A stretch of DNA of 64,000 bases from Panulirus ornatus (Eukaryota > Arthropoda > Malacostraca > Decapoda > Palinuridae). A program made the position numbers and the translations under genes. Location of the stretch: positions 42,101,532-42,165,531 of the forward strand of contig NC_092234.1 in NCBI RefSeq assembly GCF_036320965.1, read 5' to 3'. A model generated the notes under the pieces. It was not told the DNA's origin, did no database searches, and saw nothing but the letters and a program-made list of their open reading frames with translations. The number at the start of each line of letters is the position of its first letter. Within the stretch, counting starts at the first letter, position 1. Positions 1 through 10,229 of this stretch are shown here, in pieces.

Positions 1-36
1 ACACTTCACTTCCTCCAGTTTTTCCTTTCAAACTAT
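1..36 (-). mobile_element. LINE fragment (RT segment), fused to a SINE
   Basis: On the minus strand this is the short LINE segment that encodes the GEKLEEVKCF part of the reverse-transcriptase tail; the same segment ends the copy at 38066-38882. It is cut by the window edge and runs directly into the SINE tail, with the shared word AGTTTGAA at the junction. It encodes nothing useful by itself. Confidence 0.7.
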
Positions 37-253
37 TCGCCATTTCCCGCATTAGCGAGGTAGCGTTAAGAACAGATGACTGGGCCTTTGAGGGACTACC
101 CTCACCTGGCCCAATTCTCTGTTCCTTCTGTTGGAAAATTAAAAAAAAAATGAGAGGGGAGGATTTCCAGCCCCCCGCTCCCTCCCCTTTTAGTCGCCTT
201 CTACGACACGCAGGGAATACGTGGGAAGTATTCTTGCTCCCCTATCCCCAGGG

Positions 254-256
<3 letters not shown>
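37..256 (-). mobile_element. SINE-like retroposon, copy S1
   Basis: Read on the minus strand, it starts at a TCCCTGGGGATA box, passes a conserved AATACTTCCCACGTATTCCC segment, a G-rich stretch and a GAACAGAG box, and ends in CGCTACCTCGCTAATGCGGG followed by AAATGGCGAAT. Copies S2 (1852-2090), S3 (2388-2499) and S5 (59552-59650) carry the same blocks in the same order, which shows it is an interspersed family about 230 bp long. No reading frame is conserved. A (TA)n tract abuts its 5' end. Confidence 0.75.

Positions 257-331
<75 letters not shown>
257..331. repeat. (TA)n microsatellite
   Basis: About 37 perfect TA dinucleotides directly abut the 5' end of SINE copy S1. The alternating Ile-Tyr reading frames across it have no meaning. 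Confidence 0.97.
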
Positions 332-332
<1 letters not shown>

Positions 333-344
333 CTGATATGCGCA

Positions 345-910
345 ATACCCCCCCCCCCCCCAGTATACGTAATCAGTGCACAATAACTCTTACCAGCAAC
401 CAGCAGTGCACTAGTACAGGATAACACTAGTGCACAAGAACATCCACCGTAAACATTACTAATACACAATAACTTAGGTGTTCTGAACACCAGTTATGTA
501 GTGATACACCAGCCAATGCGCCCACCAGTACACACAGCTACAGGTAGAGTACAACATCGTCCAGTGCACACAGCAGCACTTACACACACAGCTACCCAGT
601 AAAGTCCTAACGAGTGTACACAACACCCAACTACTACCGATCCATCAAACTACCAGAATGAACACCAATGTCACTTACACCCAACAGTGTATCTGCTAAT
701 GACGAGGGCTTTGTGTAGCGCTGTGATACACGAATCACTGTTCTACACCCGGCACAAACGTTTCTTCAGTGTACCCACCAGTTCACAGGTTTCCACAGTA
801 CACATACTGATCGTCACGTACCAGTATACAAGCAGATCAAACAGCCAGTGCACTTGTAGTACCGAAATAGTACATGTACACCCAGTAGTTCATGAATTAG
901 TGCACTACAC
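345..910. repeat. Poly-C tract and degenerate CCAGTGCACA-type minisatellite
   Basis: A run of about 14 C residues is followed by some 550 bases in which words such as CCAGTGCAC, CAGTACACA and TAGTGCAC recur at irregular intervals of roughly 20-35 bases. It looks like an old, decayed tandem repeat. I see no gene here. Confidence 0.45.
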
Positions 911-1130
911 CTAGGAACGCGAGGGTTAGTGGGAGTCTTCACCCGCCACTACACACACAGATCACACGACACCACCGCACCCCAGAAAGACGCTGGTCCT
1001 CACTACACCCCAGTGATAAACAGGCCAGCCCGAGTGTATGTGGGGCGGCTGGAGACCAGTGGGTCTGGTCTCGCCTCGGCCGGGGGTCGGCCCCGCCCAC
1101 TGGTTCAAGTTTAACAATCACTTTTGTTTT

Positions 1131-1133
<3 letters not shown>
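911..1133. other. Unassigned, moderately GC-rich spacer
   Basis: It contains GCCCGAGTGTATGTGGGGCGG-like sequence without a recognisable gene or repeat relationship within this window. Confidence 0.3.

Positions 1134-1207
<74 letters not shown>
1134..1207. repeat. (TA)n microsatellite
   Basis: Perfect TA repeat of about 37 units. The following 260 bases (1208-1475) are AT-rich and hold nothing recognisable. Confidence 0.97.
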
Positions 1208-1210
<3 letters not shown>

Positions 1211-1470
1211 TTTTCTACATTCTGGTAAAAACGTTTAAACTTCGCAATTTGGTCATTCAGAAGGTTAACAATCTTATACTGAACTCTGAAAATGGAACAA
1301 AGATTGGGGTCACCTTGAACTTTTAGTTACCATGGTGTTGGGATCTGTGACATTATCACCGCTGACAAGTGTCATTTCTTATCATCATCTTTGCGATTGT
1401 CATCAACATTGTCATTAATATAATGTCATCCCCCCAATTTAGTTTTTATTATGGCTTTTATCATTCCCAG

Positions 1471-1474
<4 letters not shown>

Positions 1475-1548
<74 letters not shown>
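1475..1548. repeat. (TA)n microsatellite
   Basis: Perfect TA repeat of about 36 units immediately upstream of LINE fragment 1556-1789. Confidence 0.97.
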
Positions 1549-1552
<4 letters not shown>

Positions 1553-1555
1553 TAA

Positions 1556-1786
1556 GATAGAGTGAACTGGAGCTATGTGGTATACTGGGGTCGACGTGTT
1601 GTCAGTGGACCGAATTGGGGCACGTGAAACGGCTGGGGAAACCACGGAAATGTCTGTAGATCTTGTTTGTGGATAAGGGGCTGTGGTTTCGGTGCATTGC
1701 ACATGACTGCTGGGATTGGGCGTGAGCGTGCGGGCTTTCTTCGTCTGTAAGTGGCGCTACCTTGTCAAGGCTGTAAACGGGATCAG

Positions 1787-1789
<3 letters not shown>
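1556..1789 (+). mobile_element. LINE fragment: RT C-terminus and start of 3' UTR
   Basis: The segment AGAGTGAACTGGAGC...GGTATACTGGGGTCGACG matches the codons for the end of the LINE reverse-transcriptase ORF (RVNWSDVVYRG in intact copies). It is followed by the GGTGCATTGCACATGA block that opens the LINE 3' UTR. It is truncated at both ends and lies between two (TA)n tracts. Confidence 0.75.

Positions 1790-1851
<62 letters not shown>
1790..1851. repeat. (TA)n microsatellite
   Basis: About 31 TA units between the LINE fragment and the 5' end of SINE copy S2. Confidence 0.97.
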
Positions 1852-1855
<4 letters not shown>

Positions 1856-2090
1856 GGGGATTGGGGAGTAAGAATACTTCCCACGTATTCCCTGCGTGTC
1901 GTAGAAGGCGACTAAGAGGGGAGGGAGCGGGGGGGAGGGGCTGGAAATCCTCCCCTCTCGTTTTTAATTTTCCACAGGAGGGAACGGAGAGGGGGGGGGG
2001 GGGGCAAGTGAGGATTTCCCTCAAGGGGCTCAGTCCTCTGTTCTTGACGCTACCTCGTGAGCGCGGGAAATGGCGAATAGTATGAAAAAA
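1852..2090 (+). mobile_element. SINE-like retroposon, copy S2 (most complete)
   Basis: The copy runs from TCCCTGGGGATTGGGGAG through the AATACTTCCCACGTATTCCC block, a polymorphic poly-G segment and a CTCAGTCCTCTGTTCTTGAC block, to the tail CGCTACCTCGTGAGCGCGGG plus AAATGGCGAATAGT and an A-rich end. (TA)n tracts lie on both sides. The tail box nearly matches the 3' end of the LINE family in this window. No protein is encoded. Confidence 0.8.
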
Positions 2091-2098
2091 AAGTAAAA

Positions 2099-2099
<1 letters not shown>

Positions 2100-2151
<52 letters not shown>
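2100..2151. repeat. (TA)n microsatellite
   Basis: About 26 TA units directly after the A-rich tail of SINE copy S2. Confidence 0.97.
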
Positions 2152-2153
<2 letters not shown>

Positions 2154-2290
2154 CAACATGTACTGGCATGAAATCCGTTTACACCATTTCACCCACATGT
2201 GCCCAGGATCGAACCCTGGATCATGTATGTGCTGATAAATCGGTAACATACCATCAGTGTCAGCATCGCTTTCCAACAAAGGAATTTCTC
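2152..2290 (-). other. tRNA T-arm-like motif, possible tRNA-derived SINE piece
   Basis: On the minus strand, positions 2219-2203 read CCAGGGTTCGATCCTGG. This is a perfect five-pair stem (CCAGG/CCTGG) around GTTCGAT, the form of a tRNA T-arm and of a pol III B box. I could not fold a full cloverleaf or find a convincing A box, so a functional tRNA is unlikely. A decayed tRNA-derived SINE head is the alternative. Confidence 0.3.
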
Positions 2291-2387
2291 AGAGAAATTC
2301 CCTTTCGTTTTCAGAATTTCACTCACCTGTGGAAGAATGACAAATTTGAACAGAAGAAAAAGAATATATTTTTTCTTTTTTTTTAAA

Positions 2388-2496
2388 AGCAAGGAACAGA
2401 GAAGGGGGCCAGGTGAGGATATTCCCTCTAAGGCCCAGTCCACTGTTCTTAACGCTACCTCGCTAACACGGGAATGGCGAATAGTTTGAAAGAAAA

Positions 2497-2499
<3 letters not shown>
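2388..2499 (+). mobile_element. SINE-like retroposon, copy S3, 5'-truncated
   Basis: Only the 3' half is present: GGAACAGAGAAGGGGGCCAG, the AGGCCCAGTCCACTGTTCTT block, the CGCTACCTCGCTAACACGGG tail box and AATGGCGAATAGTTTGAAAG, ending in (TA)n. Confidence 0.8.

Positions 2500-2574
<75 letters not shown>
2500..2574. repeat. (TA)n microsatellite
   Basis: About 37 TA units continuing directly from the tail of SINE copy S3. Confidence 0.97.
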
Positions 2575-2576
<2 letters not shown>

Positions 2577-2879
2577 AGCCTTGAACAACGTGAAAAGAAG
2601 TGAAGGCAATCATTGACATGTCATGTCATGATATTACCAGAACACGTGATGAAGAATTTTCACAGAGACGAAAAAGCGAAGGAAGTCGTGGTTTCCAAAA
2701 CTTTGTGTCCTGCTCGTGGGTCGTACTGTCGTGCTCAAGGCTCATACCTTCGTACTCAAGGTGAGTTTGATATCAAGTTCATGTTAATGGATTTTAATAG
2801 AATGTGTGATGGAAATAAATTAATTATTCTTGCTCTATTTTAAAAAAATTATTATTCAAAATCCTCTAGTGTGGAGGAG

Positions 2880-3010
2880 TAAGGTCGTGTTGGTGAATAT
2901 TGATAGCCCGGAGTGTGATGGTGTTTGATAGGGCCAGGGTGTGGTTGTGGTGGTGATAGGTTGGGGTGTGTTGGTGATGGGCTGGAGTGTGGTGGTGGTG
3001 GTGGGTCGGT
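2880..3010. repeat. Degenerate GTGTGGTGGTGAT-type minisatellite
   Basis: Imperfect, roughly 30-base iterations built on GGGTGTGNTGGTGATGGG. The preceding 2575-2879 is unique sequence with no recognised gene. Confidence 0.5.
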
Positions 3011-3054
3011 TGAAGGCCTAACCTTCTTACCTATTGTAACAGTGTTCTCGTCCA

Positions 3055-4093
3055 GAGAAAGTTGAGAGTAAATGTGAATATAAGCAAGGTTATTGGGTTC
3101 AGCAGGGTTAAGGGACAAGTTCGTTGGGATGTAAGTTTCAATGGAGAAAAATTGGAGGAAATGAAGAGTTTTAGATTCCTGGGAGTGGACTTAGCAGCGG
3201 ATAGAACCATGGAAGCGGAAGTGAGTCGCAGGATGGGGAAGCAGGCGAAGGTTCTGGGAGCGATGAAGAATGTGTGGAGAGAACGTTATCTCGGAGAGCA
3301 AAAAACAGGTGTGTTTGAAGGAATAGTGGTTCCAACAATATTATATGGTTGCACGGAGGAGGGTGGATGTGCTGGAAATGAAATGTTTAAGGACAATATG
3401 TGGTGTGAGGTGGTTTGATCGAGTAAGTAATGAAAGGGTAAGAGAGATGTGTGGTAAAAAAAAAAAGTGTAGTTGAGAGAGCAGAATAGGGTGTGTTGAA
3501 ATGGTTTGGACATATGGAGGGAATGAGTGAAGAAAGGTTGACAAAGAGGATATATGTTTAAGAGGTGGAGGGAACAAGGAGAACCGGGAGACCAAATTGG
3601 AGGTGTAAGGATGGAGTGATAATGATTTTGAGCGATCGGGGCCTGAACGTGCAGGAGAGTGAAAGGCGTGCAAGAAATAGAGTGAATTGGAACGATGTGA
3701 TATACCGAGGTCGACGTGCTGTCACTGGACTGAACCAAGGCATGTGAAACGTCTGGGGGTAAACCATATAAAGGACTATGGGGCCTGGATGTGGATAAGG
3801 GTCTGTGGTATGGGTGCATTACACATGAGTGTGAACATATGTGGCCTTTTTTTTTTTGCCTGTTTTCCTGGCGCTACCTCGCTGAAGTAGGGGAGGGGGG
3901 GAGCGATGCTGTTTCCTGTAGGGCGGGGCGGCGCCGGGAATGGATTGAGGGCAAGCAAGTGTGAATATGTACATGTGCATATATGTATATGTCTGTGTAT
4001 GTGTATGTATATGTATCTGTCTGGGCGTTTATTTATATAAACGTGTATATGAGTGGATGGGTCGTTCTTCGTCTGTTTCCTGGCCCTACTTCG

Positions 4094-4095
<2 letters not shown>
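3055..4095 (+). mobile_element. LINE copy: RT tail plus full 3' UTR, frameshifted
   Basis: It starts inside the reverse-transcriptase ORF (VNVNISKVIGFSRVKGQ, then GEKLEEMKSFRFLGVDLAAD) and continues through the KVLGAMKNVW and VVPTILYGC blocks. About 30 bases are missing after YGC compared with the copy at 45873-46553, which shifts the frame near 3352. Downstream frames still show KWFGHMEGMSEERLTKR-like and GRPNWR-like blocks. The 3' UTR (GTGCATTACACATGA, TATGTATATGTCTGTGTATG, TTCGTCTGTTTCCTGGC) ends in a (TA)n tract. Pseudogene, inactive. Confidence 0.85.

Positions 4096-4167
<72 letters not shown>
4096..4167. repeat. (TA)n microsatellite
   Basis: About 35 TA units in the position where the LINE tail would normally end. 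Confidence 0.97.
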
Positions 4168-4170
<3 letters not shown>

Positions 4171-5094
4171 TTATGAGTTGTCACTGCTATTTTCAGAGTC
4201 CATGACATGTTACATGTTGGTTCAAATGTCCGAGAGTATAATCGAGAAACGATCACCGAAGCGAATGATGACATATTATTGCACTGAAAGCAAACTGCGT
4301 TTTTAAGAAAATTGTAAATGATTAATCCGTTCTCTGTCGGAGTATTTTTACTCTTATATTAGGCGATTAGATTATCTTGTCAAAAAAGTATATTAAAGAA
4401 AAAAGATATTTGCAAAAAACAGTATAATAGGTCAGAAAATAAGGGATGATGAATAGTAAATGTTTTAAAAACCGGGCGAGGAAAATAAACGATCAAAGAA
4501 AAACACGTCACAGACTTGCAAGTCGTACAAGTGGACTAGTTTTTTGTGGCTCTGTCAGATGATGGTCGGAGAGTTACGTCACCGCAGGTCATTTCCCAAT
4601 GCTCTGGGGCTTCATTCCATTGCCTCCAACGAGTTCACATATATGGAAACAGGGAGCAGTGGAGGATAATGTCAACAGTTTTCATTTACTCCGAAGTTTT
4701 ATCCACGATAATTAAAACGTCTTCAATACAATAGCGGCGCTGTAACGCTTACGGTACTAGGTGCTAGGATCGACCGACCTTTAACGTTCCGTCCCTCCCC
4801 ACCCTAAAGAAAATTAGGAAAAAAGTCGCATGGTCACTTTTTTGTATATATACAGTAAGACTACATTCAGAGGAAAGTTGTTCGTTGTGTACATCCCCTG
4901 ACCGTCCCTCCTCCTTCCGTATGTACCTTAAGTAACATAAGGGGGAGGAGGGAAATCTGTTCGTTCATGGCTCCCATACTTCCACCCTCACCCCTCACTT
5001 ACCAGTTTTATCTATTATCAGATTATTTTGATGACATTATTTGATTTTGGTATCTATGAATCTTCAGGTGCATTCATGTAAACTTTAATGAGCA

Positions 5095-5096
<2 letters not shown>
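4168..5096. other. Unique AT-rich spacer
   Basis: I see no splice-consistent exon, RNA gene or repeat relationship here. The short frame at 4546-4734 has no recognisable content. Confidence 0.4.
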
Positions 5097-5146
<50 letters not shown>

Positions 5147-5147
5147 T
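5097..5147. repeat. (TTA)n microsatellite
   Basis: About 17 trinucleotide units. The poly-Leu reading frame across it is a product of the repeat. Confidence 0.97.
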
Positions 5148-6585
5148 GACCACATCTGGTTCGGTATATATTACACAGGCAACTTGATAGGTAAGGGTAT
5201 TGTGAAAATTTGTACACATACATTTGCTGCAAGAGAAAGTAGGCTTCCTCGCTCAGCGCCCGCTTCTCAATCCTTCATGAGTCATAAAGGGATGAGGAAA
5301 TGTTCATAATGATCACCTAGAGCAAGGCGGTACGATCCTGGAGCGAGGGGGATCCTTTGTTTACTTGTGATGGCCTGGCCTTTGACCTTACCCTTAAGGG
5401 CCATACCCAAGGAATCGTTCCGTCTTGTAGATTAATACCTGTGTACGGTAGTTTAGAGGACATCTTGCATCCATTTTGTGTATGGCTTTACTCATGGTGT
5501 CATTATTGAATTTTTTATTTTCAAATTGTTGGTGTCATCTGATGTGTAATGCTGGTTCTGGCGTTTCTTTAAGATGGTACAATTATCATAGTCTCGCGAC
5601 CTGAAAAATACATATATACTGCCTTAAATGGTGTAAACCTTTCTTAATGGTTTACTCTATGTTGATTTTATTTAACATTATTGCATAGACCTAGTTGGAT
5701 TTTTGTGTTGGCATCAGTTTTCCTTCGCATGTAATAAAAAGTAAAACTGCATTATTGGTATAACAGCTATTTGGAATGTGACTTTTAAATATATGTCAGA
5801 ACGTTGACTTTAAACCTTTGCGTTTGCATAGTTTCCAAAATTTTATTTATTTAAATGTTTCAAGGCATATCTCAATATTAACGAACCATAAGATCAGGAA
5901 GGTGCGCATGGCCTACATCACGTAGCTGGGCATGATATCCAAGATGATTGTAACTTAGGACACAATAACATGAAGGTTATTTGAGATGATTATCATTCAA
6001 TTGAGAAACTGAAGGGAACGTCAGCACATGGTTGGAGTTTAAAGAAAGCGAATGGTGGTAAAAGGTGGCTGAAAGCGTTGCAAGGTACTGATGGATAACT
6101 TGTGTTTTCTCAATATTTAATATTTAATGTGAACTCATGTTAGTTGGTAGGTGAGGTACGGTATTATTGTTAACCATGGGTTTTATTCTTGAGTGATACT
6201 GAGGCGTCGGGAACTTGGGGTTGTGACACATGGTTAGGGAAAGTGAAGGCGTCAAGGACTAGGTCAAATTCTACCGCCGGGCGTTGTGATATTAGGCCGG
6301 TAAACCCTCAAGTGCTGGTACCGGTCGCTTGTAGAAGCCCCAGCCTGTCACGTGGTTGTAGATGTAATATACATCTGAGAGTGAAAGTATACTCTGGTAC
6401 ACAATCGTTTTCACCCCGTGCGAGAAAACGAACAAAATTGATATTGTGATAATGTTCAGACGGTGAGCCACACGCGCCTTCTGCGTGCACTGAAGCAGAG
6501 AACTAAGCTCATGTAAGCAGCCAGCCACAGCCAGTCAGGTGCCCAAGCGGTAGACTGATTGCTTCGTTTGGCCGTCTGCCAGCGT
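5148..6585. other. Unique spacer, no recognised gene
   Basis: AT-rich with a GC-richer patch around 6200-6440. Short open frames exist, but none shows a domain, codon bias or splice context that I can support. Confidence 0.4.
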
Positions 6586-6599
6586 CATTATTATTATTA

Positions 6600-6655
<56 letters not shown>
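6586..6655. repeat. (TTA)n microsatellite with one TCA interruption
   Basis: About 23 trinucleotide units. The reverse frame reads poly-Asn, a repeat product. Confidence 0.97.
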
Positions 6656-8040
6656 TGTATAGGTTTTTCGAGTGTGATCGTAGTTCAAGTGTATAATATC
6701 CATGACTCCGGGTGTCTGCGAGCGTCCGAAGATATTTGAAAGTCATACCAGTACTGAATAGAATTGGAATCTAAGTCAGTGAAATCTTTCACAGAAACAC
6801 TCACCCATCTAAGTGACTTTAAATCATTTTCAGAATAAATTCGCAAATTTTTTCATGACTGAAGATTATCTTCATGAAAAGTAAAGGGGTTGGGCCAGAG
6901 TACTTTCCGTGTCCCGCCACCGGCACAGACTAGCCAGTATCTGGACCGGCCTGGCCGGCTTACCTACCGACCTGCTTAGCCACTCTCACTTTCGTACCGC
7001 CCGCCAGACGCTACCGTACACGGAGGAAAAGTTTGTTGTGGTCGCTTTCATGTTAAACTTGTTGCTTTATTCCTTTGTATGATAATGTGGCAGCTGCATC
7101 CAGAGGTACCCGTCTGAATTATTTAAAACGTGTTTTTGAGGTCGTACGTATATAAACCCATGTTTACCCCGTATGGACGAAATAATGGCCCTTGGTATGA
7201 TGGGCTGGCTTTCGGCCAGACTTTTAAGGGTCAGGTCATCGGTCACGCTAAGGGCATCACAACTCTGGATTAACTGTTGCATGTGTGGGCTGTACAGTAC
7301 AGTTGCCTCCCTCTGGGCACTCTCCCTCAGCCACTGACACCAGCAGGAGGCACAGTGGACGTCAGGCATCGCCTAGTCATCAACAGCAGTCAGAATTTCT
7401 ACCCGAATCCTGCGTGCCATTTCTCCAGTAAACGATTTCGATGGTTGACCCGACCAGTGCCTCCCTCCCTCACCCCGACGCTGGGGTAGAAAGCTTGGCA
7501 GTCCAGCAGCGCTCCCAGACTTCCTCCACGCTAAATGAAATCATCAGTCATTTCCCACAAGTTGGTCCTGAGAGACACGGTACATACATACATATGTACG
7601 CTCTGTGTCATTATGGCTTACTACTGTTCTGACATAATTCAACATAAAAAGGGACATAATTCATCTTCGGAACAGCTTTCGTTAAGTAATGAAGCTAAAT
7701 TCTCTGAGCGTAACAATGAGTTCCTCACACCTGACGCCACGGCCGGCGTCTGGTGTTGTGTGGTGACGGTGACGTGACTCTGGTGCAGGCAGGAGGGACG
7801 ACGGTCTGGTCGCGCCGTAATCATAAGTTCGTTACAGAATTTAATCCTAACTCACCAGATTCGCAAACCTTACAATAAGGGTTTTGGAGTATTTTTTTTT
7901 TCATTCAGTAATTCTTTTTTTTTTTTTTAAGAGCATTTGATACGTTATTTTTAACCTTCGACAATTATGGTGCTTGATGATTTCTCTCCGCCCAGAAATG
8001 ACCAAGGCTTGTAGGAAGCGGGACGGCAGGGAGCTTAAAA
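6656..8040. other. Unique spacer, no recognised gene
   Basis: It includes GC-rich patches at 6900-7020 and 7260-7510, where frames of 60-100 codons open on both strands without recognisable domains. Poly-T runs lie near 7893 and 7917. Confidence 0.35.
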
Positions 8041-8041
8041 C

Positions 8042-8163
8042 TAGGGCGCCCTTCAATGTTGTATGGTTGCGAGGCGTAGGCTATGGATAGAGTTGTGCGT
8101 ACGAGGGTGGATGTGCTGGAAATGAGATGTTTGAGGACAATATGAGGTGTGAGGTGGTTTGAA
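8042..8163 (+). mobile_element. LINE fragment: RT block YGCEAWAMDRV to GVRWF
   Basis: The DNA matches the LINE RT tail from TTGTATGGTTGCGAGGCGTA to GAGGTGGTTTGA, with one frameshift near GTGCGTACGAGG. It is truncated at both ends, about 120 bases long, and lies just before the 33/31-bp minisatellite. Confidence 0.85.
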
Positions 8164-8286
8164 TATTCTGTCTCCCGAGCCAGAAACTTGACTGCGCTAC
8201 CGGACAGTGCTGGGGAGACACTGGCTAGGCTGGTAGCATCCCGGCACCATCCTAGGACGGAGGAGGGCCTGAACTTCCTACAGTGG

Positions 8287-8935
8287 GGGAGTAATGGTGA
8301 GCCGATCATCCCTCAGCGGGGGAGTAATGGTGAGTCCATCATTCCTCAGCGGGGGAGTAATGGTGAGTCCATCATCCCTCAGCGAGAGTAATGGTGAGTC
8401 CATCATCCCTCAGCGGGGGAGTAATGGTGAGTCCATCATCCCTCAGCGAGAGTAATGGTGAGTCCATCATCCCTCAGCGGGGGAGTAATGGTGAGTCCAT
8501 CATTCCTCAGCGGGGGAGTAATGGTGAGTCCATCATTCCTCAGCGGGGGAGTAATGGTGAGTCCATCATCCCTCAGCGAGAGTAATGGTGAGTCCATCAT
8601 CCCTCAGCGGGGGAGTAATGGTGAGTCCATCATCCCTCAGCGAGAGTAATGGTGAGTCCATCATCCCTCAGCGGGGGAGTAATGGTGAGTCCATCATCCC
8701 TCAGCGAGAGTAATGGTGAGCCCATCATCCCTCAGCGGGGGAGTAATGGTGAACCTATCATCCCTCAGCGGGGGAGTACTGGTGAGCCCATCATTCCTTA
8801 GCGGGGGAGTAATGGTGAGCCCATCATCCCTCAGCGAGAGTAATGGTGAGCCCATTATCCTTCAGCGGGGTAGTAATGGTGTGTCCATTTCTCAGCGGGG
8901 GAGTAATGGTGACTGCATCGTCCATTTCCGGTTAT
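8287..8935. repeat. Minisatellite with alternating 33- and 31-bp units
   Basis: About 20 units of AGTAATGGTGAGTCCATCAT plus CCCTCAGCGGGGG. Two unit types occur: 33 bp (CAGCGGGGGAGTAATGG) and 31 bp (CAGCGAGAGTAATGG). The 33-bp units keep a reading frame and the 31-bp units shift it, so the overlapping SNGESIIPQRG and VSPSSLSGG frames are not evidence of a protein. Confidence 0.95.
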
Positions 8936-9540
8936 ACTGAACACTTTTCAGTACACCCGACAATTGACGTCACACATTACGTATTTGAGGAAGCAGTGAA
9001 GGCGTCAGTCATATTTCTTTAACGAAGGTCACTCGGTATTGCCACATGTATAAACACGTTGTAGTCAGGGTCATCCTCGAAGGGCCGGTGACCTTTGGGA
9101 AACAAGGTAGGATCTCTTGTTGAACCAGCCTGGTAATGATTCGGGATCTGAGACCAGTTTCATGACCTTTGACGACGTAAAGGACACTGGATTCTCACCC
9201 TAGGAAAGCTGTGTCATGTAAGGTCAAGGAGAACCCCTCCGCCATTGACACCTGTATTCCATATTTCTCAAGAGTGTACATATAAGTGGGAAGTTTATTT
9301 GACCCATGTAGTGTATACGGTACATGTCATGTGAACCCCACACAGCACATGGCTCAATATGTGCACACTACATCATTATAATTTTTTGGTATTCTTTATT
9401 TCATGACTGGCAGTGTCGGTCCAGATTTGTGGCGCCAGATGGAGGTACGGCTGTAAGTCTGTGCTCGTAGCCTCGCTGAATAAGATCGAGTTAGCGTTTG
9501 ACTTGGCTGGACGTTGTTGAGTGAGATAACGTGAGATAAG
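8936..9540. other. Unique spacer
   Basis: No recognisable gene, exon or repeat. Confidence 0.35.
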
Positions 9541-9845
9541 GCAGGGGAGCTAGACCCCCTACCCCTGCCTCCCAGGCTGTAACACACGACCCATCTAAGT
9601 CACAGTTGAAAGGGGCTGGACGTCTTCCAGGTTGGAAGACAACATATCTAACCTTGTAGAGGGGCTGGGTATCATCTCCAGGCTGTAGCAAAACCTACCT
9701 GAGCCTTGTAGAGGGGCTAGGTATCATCCCCAGGCTGTAGCAAAACATACCTGAGACTTGTAGAGGGGCTGGACGTCCCCTTCCCCTAGGTTGTAACACA
9801 GGACACCACCTTGTAGGTGGGGGTCAACGTACCCCCTAGTCTGCC
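9541..9845. repeat. 52-bp minisatellite, degenerate at the ends
   Basis: The word GTAGAGGGGCT recurs at 52-base spacing (GGGGCT at 9661, 9713, 9765), with CCAGGCTGTAGCAAAACNTA between. About five units; the outer ones are divergent. Confidence 0.8.
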
Positions 9846-10229
9846 GTACAATCGTCACTTGAACATACTTTCCCCACCTGTGGTGTAGGCTGGTTGCCTC
9901 ATCACCACAGTCAACGCCACGGGTCAATGTGAGCGTCTGAAAAATGTTTTGTATTGAAACACGTTTGTGGAACATGTGTTTGTTAGCGGTGCTTCGTTGC
10001 CGTAGGATAGACGTGGAGTGGTACATGAGATATATGAATTTTTTTCTTTTTTCTTTTTGAAAATGACTGTGCTTGTTTGAAATATAGATGTTAATCTTGA
10101 TAGCGCCGGATGTTTAGATATGAACATCTTGCAGGTGATCTTCGTCAGTTGATGAGTTGGTGAAGCCAGAGAGGAGAATGTTGAAGTAACATCAGGAGGT
10201 GATGATGTCAGATGTTATTGGTGTAAAAA

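Noticed and set aside
201..490. Ile-Tyr repeat frames around (TA)n tracts
   Set aside because: Simple-sequence translation. The same holds at 1038-1702 and 3961-4176.
5088..5309. Poly-Leu frame resembling a signal peptide
   Set aside because: Translation of (TTA)n; no conserved sequence follows.
6509..6703. Poly-Asn frame
   Set aside because: Translation of the reverse of (TTA)n.
8149..8940. Overlapping repeat proteins (SNGESIIPQRG, VSPSSLSGG)
   Set aside because: The 31-bp units shift frame and several frames are open at once, as expected for a minisatellite.
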